64,000 nucleotides of DNA from Peribacillus frigoritolerans. GTDB taxonomy: Bacteria; Bacillota; Bacilli; Bacillales; Bacillaceae. Shown piece by piece: positions 62,646 through 64,000 of this stretch. Numbering within the stretch: position 1 is the stretch's first letter; each line of letters begins with the position of its first letter. The position numbers and the translations under genes were made by a program. The notes under the pieces were generated by a model, which had not been told where the DNA came from, ran no database searches, and saw only the letters and a program-made list of their open reading frames with translations. The stretch spans positions 310,001 to 374,000 of the forward strand of contig NZ_SMZY01000001.1 of assembly GCF_004358755.1 (NCBI RefSeq), given 5' to 3'.

Positions 62646-63566
62646 TTGAACGAGATTACAGAGATGCTTCCTGAAAACATAAGAAAACACGTGCTGAACC
62701 TGCCGCGGGAAGCGCTAGAAAAAATCGAAGAGATCCGAATCAGGATTTTGAAAAGAGTAGAAATTGTAATAGCAGGAGAACCATTTTTTCTGCCTTGCGA
62801 GGCTGATTATCAAGACGGTATATCTCTTTTAAATGAGCTGAGCCAATACTCCATCTATACGCTTGAAGAGGAGCTGAAGCGGGGTTTTATAACGATTCAG
62901 GGCGGCCACCGCGTGGGGCTGTCAGGGCGTGTTATTACAGAAAATGGCGCTGTGAAAGCAATTCGAAATGTTACTTCCTTTAATATTCGTGTGGCAAAAC
63001 AGAAAAAAGGCATTGCTGAACCTTTTATTTCCAGCATCTATCATAAAGCCTGGATGAATACCATGATTATTGGTCCCCCTCAAACAGGAAAAACAACTCT
63101 TCTTCGTGATTTTGCAAGAGTAATGAGTACTGGAACAGGCAGTATTCCTTCCGTAAAAGTAGGAATTGTGGATGAGCGGTCAGAAATTGCAGGCTGCATC
63201 AATGGAATTCCCCAGCATGAATTCGGGGATAGAGTGGACGTGCTTGATGCTTGTCCGAAAGCAGAGGGAATGATGATGATGATCAGGTCGATGAGTCCGG
63301 ACGTTCTGGTTGTGGATGAGGCAGGCAGGATGGAAGATACAGAAGCTATCTTAGAGGCCGTTCATGCAGGAGTAGGGCTTTTCATTTCTGTGCACGGCTA
63401 TTCGCTTGACGACGTCATTTCACGCCCTACAATAAAGCCTTTGGCAGAGCATGGCATCTTTAAACGGTATATTGAACTCTCAAGAACGAATGGGCCAGGG
63501 ACGGTTCAAAGAATATTGGATGCCGATAGACGGCTGATACGGAATGAAGTGAGTATACCGTCATGA
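62646..63566 (+). CDS. spoIIIAA: Stage III sporulation ATPase SpoIIIAA
   Basis: 306 residues. Secretion-type ATPase that powers the mother-cell/forespore feeding-tube channel. Walker A GPPQTGKTT and the DERSEIAG / DVLVVDEAGR region. TTG 62646 is supported by AAGGAGG seven bases upstream; ATG 62628 lies in front of that site. Confidence 0.94.
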   Translation: MNEITEMLPENIRKHVLNLPREALEKIEEIRIRILKRVEIVIAGEPFFLPCEADYQDGISLLNELSQYSIYTLEEELKRGFITIQGGHRVGLSGRVITENGAVKAIRNVTSFNIRVAKQKKGIAEPFISSIYHKAWMNTMIIGPPQTGKTTLLRDFARVMSTGTGSIPSVKVGIVDERSEIAGCINGIPQHEFGDRVDVLDACPKAEGMMMMIRSMSPDVLVVDEAGRMEDTEAILEAVHAGVGLFISVHGYSLDDVISRPTIKPLAEHGIFKRYIELSRTNGPGTVQRILDADRRLIRNEVSIPS

Positions 63567-64000
63567 TAAAAATACTTGGAGCTGTATTCATTTTGCTTGC
63601 GACTACATGGACAGGGTTTGAAGTGGCGAAGCATATTAGTGAGCGTCCGCGCCAGCTGAGGCAGCTAAAGGTTGCTCTTCAGGCTCTTGAGGCAGAAATT
63701 ATGTATTCGCACACACCTCTCAAAGAAGCGGCAGCCACTTTGTCAAAACAGATGCCAAAGCCGCTCTCATGGTTTTTTGAAGAGTTTTCAAAACGATTGT
63801 CCGCAGGGCATACAAGTGTAAAGGAAGCCTGGGAAAATAGCCTGCAGGAAGTTTGGCGGATGACAGCATTTAAGCAGGGAGAATATGAAATTTTAAAGCA
63901 ATTTGGAGAGACGCTCGGACAGCACGACATCATGTCGCAGCAAAAACATATTCGCCTGACCTTAACCCATCTTGAACGAGAAGAAGCGGATGCACTTGAT
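63563..64000 (+). CDS. spoIIIAB: SpoIIIAB (cut at window end)
   Basis: First 146 codons. Membrane segment at ~2-20, then helical with the QLRQLKVALQALEAEIMYSH and LKEAA pattern of SpoIIIAB (GspF-like). ATG overlaps the spoIIIAA stop by four bases. Continues beyond position 64000. Confidence 0.94.
   Translation, partial: MIKILGAVFILLATTWTGFEVAKHISERPRQLRQLKVALQALEAEIMYSHTPLKEAAATLSKQMPKPLSWFFEEFSKRLSAGHTSVKEAWENSLQEVWRMTAFKQGEYEILKQFGETLGQHDIMSQQKHIRLTLTHLEREEADALD

Noticed and set aside
1-64000. CRISPR array, prophage or complete insertion sequence.
   Set aside because: No regularly spaced repeats, no integrase, transposase or phage genes are visible in the window.

Overview
The window is a chromosomal segment of a low-GC, spore-forming Bacillaceae bacterium (Bacillus or Metabacillus type). 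Gene content and order follow the Bacillus subtilis stretch yqfW-ispG-...-sodA-pbpA-pst-...-comG-...-gcv-...-spoIIIA. Further support comes from AAGGAGG-type ribosome binding sites, frequent TTG/GTG starts, a SigE-like promoter before spoIIIAA and ComK, Pho and NrdR boxes. No prophage, complete insertion sequence or CRISPR array is seen. The B. subtilis comparisons are from memory of that genome, not from a search.

Layout. 1-12.3 kb: yqfW (cut), yqfX, ispG, yqfZ, a chemotaxis receptor, a DUF1189 membrane protein, a Na/Pi cotransporter, yqgC, sodA, yqgE and pbpA. 12.3-16.9 kb: a phosphate operon with a four-repeat PhoP box, pstS-pstC-pstA-pstB-phoU, with two internal hairpins. 17-22 kb: yqzD-yqzC, then a three-gene alpha-glucan-like cassette (DUF4912 protein, GH57-GT4 fusion enzyme, sugar-nucleotidyltransferase) that I do not place in the B. 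subtilis order. 22-35.7 kb: rpmGA, yqgN, DUF92, yqgO, gluP, yqgQ-glcK, an LtaS-family gene behind an ECF-type promoter, yqgT-yqgU-yqgV, yqgW, yqgX plus a MidA-like methyltransferase, yqgY and mgsR. 36-41 kb: tRNA-Gln, the comGA-GG competence pseudopilus operon, aroK, yqzE. 41-44 kb: an accessory stretch where B. subtilis has tapA-sipW-tasA. It holds yqzG, a Gly-rich small protein, a second SinR paralog, a divergent membrane/zinc-ribbon gene pair, then sinI-sinR. 44-64 kb: yqhG-yqhH, a glycine riboswitch before gcvT-gcvPA-gcvPB, yqhL, lipM, a B12-dependent ribonucleotide reductase behind NrdR boxes, mntR, yqhO, yqhP, yqhQ, yqhR, aroQ-yqhT-efp, yqhV and the start of spoIIIA.

How the genes work together. 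Phosphate is served by two systems: high-affinity Pst/PhoU and a low-cost Na/Pi symporter. The gcv genes and lipM share lipoate and one-carbon chemistry. The comG genes form one translationally coupled operon. The most unusual regulatory signal is a set of GTTC-N8-GAAC and AGAAC-N5-GTTCT inverted repeats, resembling SinR operators. They lie in candidate promoters of the second sinR-like gene, the divergent membrane/zinc-ribbon pair and an orphan 82-residue gene, and also beyond mgsR. This suggests a small rewired Sin regulon in a genome segment that lacks the usual TasA matrix operon. The second notable item is the GH57-GT4 glucan cassette.
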